DNA from: Anaerolineales bacterium UBA5195
GTDB lineage: Bacteria; Chloroflexota; Anaerolineae; Anaerolineales; Villigracilaceae
Reading direction: 5' to 3'
Length of the DNA stretch: 6,812 nt
Assembly: GCA_002412925.1 (NCBI GenBank)
Contig: DHVZ01000029.1
Location: 1-6,812, forward strand
A model generated the notes under the pieces. That model had not been told where the DNA came from, made no database searches, and saw nothing but the letters and a program-made list of their open reading frames with translations. Positions 6,261-6,812 of this stretch are shown here, piece by piece; position 1 is the stretch's first letter; every line of letters begins with the position of its first letter. The translations under genes were made by a program, and so were the position numbers.

Positions 6261-6406
6261 GTAGGGACACGGCAGATTGAGGCGATCTTTGTCACTTCAG
6301 AAGCTCCGCCGTGCCCCCGATGTAGGGACACGGCGGATTGATGCGATCTTTGTCTCTTCAGGAGTTTCGCCGTGTCCTTACTCCGGGAAATCTGCCGTGT
6401 CCTTAC
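6261..6406. repeat. Intergenic repeat array with direct and inverted copies
   Basis: Copy 1 begins at 6261 and copy 2 at 6322, 61 bp apart. Over the first 50 bp they agree at 44 positions. Both begin GTAGGGACACGGC and end in its inverted form. In copy 2 GGACACGGCG (6326-6335) and CGCCGTGTCC (6369-6378) are a perfect 10-bp stem. In copy 1 the arms at 6264-6273 and 6308-6317 pair with one mismatch. A third, partial unit (6389-6406) is the inverse of the left end of copy 1 with one mismatch. The whole fills most of the 185-nt gap between the TrmO-family gene and the GyrI-like gene. It resembles REP/MITE-type palindromic elements. No ORF in it is plausible. Confidence 0.8.
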
Positions 6407-6413
6407 ACCAGGA

Positions 6414-6812
6414 TTACCCGCCAGTCTCGATAGTGTGTTCGGCAAAGAAAGCCGCCGCATCTTCCATGCACTCCGGCCATTCGGCGAACCAGGGCGCGAC
6501 TTTGACATCCCGCACCCGATCGCAGACCGGAATATACGGCTTCAGATCGAGCAGGGGCGTGCCGTCGAAAGCATCGATCCAGGGCAGGATGACCAGGCCG
6601 TTGGTCTCATCGATGTGCAGGATCGGGCAAACCGTCACGGCAATCGGGTTGGGGCGGTATTCGGCGCGGCAGGCAAAGACCCCTGCGCTGGTCCCGGGCG
6701 CGTAGGGCAGTTCGGTCTGCATGATGTTGCGATCCGCAGGGTTGTCGTGCTTGTCGGCCCACCAGAAGATCAGCACATGGCTGAACTGCTCGAGCTGTTT
6801 GAGCGCCGGGCG
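6414..6812 (-). CDS. TrmO/TsaA-family protein, N-terminus cut by window edge
   Basis: The frame is open to the right edge, and its stop is TAA (6414-6416). Visible are 132 residues, missing perhaps 30-40 at the N-terminus. The fragment opens with LKQLEQFSHVLIFWWADKHD, the conserved 'L..LE.FSH..vlFW.H' segment. GVFACRAEYRPNPIA (visible 44-58) and DAFDGTPLLDLKPYIP (visible 80-95) follow, both hallmark motifs of the family. TrmO uses S-adenosylmethionine to N6-methylate t6A37 in threonine tRNAs. The chain ends about 37 residues after the KPYIP motif, so it lacks the C-terminal extension of the 235-residue E. coli enzyme and is like the short versions. The GVFACRAEYRPNPIA motif departs from the usual GVFATRSP..RPNPIG, so the exact substrate is uncertain. 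A start at GTG (6774-6776) is rejected because conserved residues precede it. Confidence 0.85.
   Translation of the reverse strand, partial: RPALKQLEQFSHVLIFWWADKHDNPADRNIMQTELPYAPGTSAGVFACRAEYRPNPIAVTVCPILHIDETNGLVILPWIDAFDGTPLLDLKPYIPVCDRVRDVKVAPWFAEWPECMEDAAAFFAEHTIETGG

Noticed and set aside
6261..6406. CRISPR array reading of the repeats
   Set aside because: The units are about 61 bp apart but nearly identical throughout, so there are no unique spacers. There are only two full copies plus one inverted piece, and no cas genes.

Overview
The window looks like a chromosomal fragment of an environmental Chloroflexota bacterium, probably an Anaerolineae-like lineage. This is an inference. 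It rests on the mixture of large modular secreted proteins (pectate-lyase-like 'Q' repeat end, Cys-containing SH3-like and FN3-like domains, Pro/Thr linkers), a DUF4352-type protein, a stand-alone methylmalonyl-CoA mutase catalytic subunit, GyrI-type regulators and short intergenic palindromes. No rRNA or marker gene is present to fix the taxonomy.

Layout from left to right. Positions 1-924 (+) hold the C-terminal part of a secreted modular protein that enters from the left edge. It ends at a perfect 12-bp hairpin (951-984), which can terminate transcription from both sides. All other genes lie on the minus strand and, in transcription order, run from the right edge back to this terminator. 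They are a TrmO/TsaA-family protein cut by the right edge (6414-6812), a stand-alone GyrI-like effector-binding protein (5728-6228), an AraC/GyrI-type regulator 2 nt downstream (4910-5725), the cobalamin-dependent mutase large subunit (3092-4744), a leucine-rich-repeat lipoprotein (1596-2918) and a small zinc-ribbon/DUF4352 protein (999-1550).

Functional groups. The two GyrI-domain genes form a tight two-gene unit and are probably a ligand-sensing regulatory pair. The mutase interconverts (R)-methylmalonyl-CoA and succinyl-CoA but lacks its B12-binding domain, so a partner subunit must be encoded elsewhere. It has its own leader with a candidate -10 box and a palindromic repeat. It ends at a Rho-independent-type hairpin, which separates it from the LRR lipoprotein and zinc-ribbon pair.

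Intergenic DNA carries three repeat structures: an array of direct and inverted copies at 6261-6406, a short palindrome at 4762-4790 just upstream of the mutase, and four 7-bp tandem units at 3063-3090. I see no mobile-element gene, CRISPR array, tRNA or rRNA, and no convincing new multi-gene system. The most unusual items are the 6261-6406 repeat array, the LRR lipoprotein with a plant-like N-terminal cap, and the paired GyrI-domain regulators.
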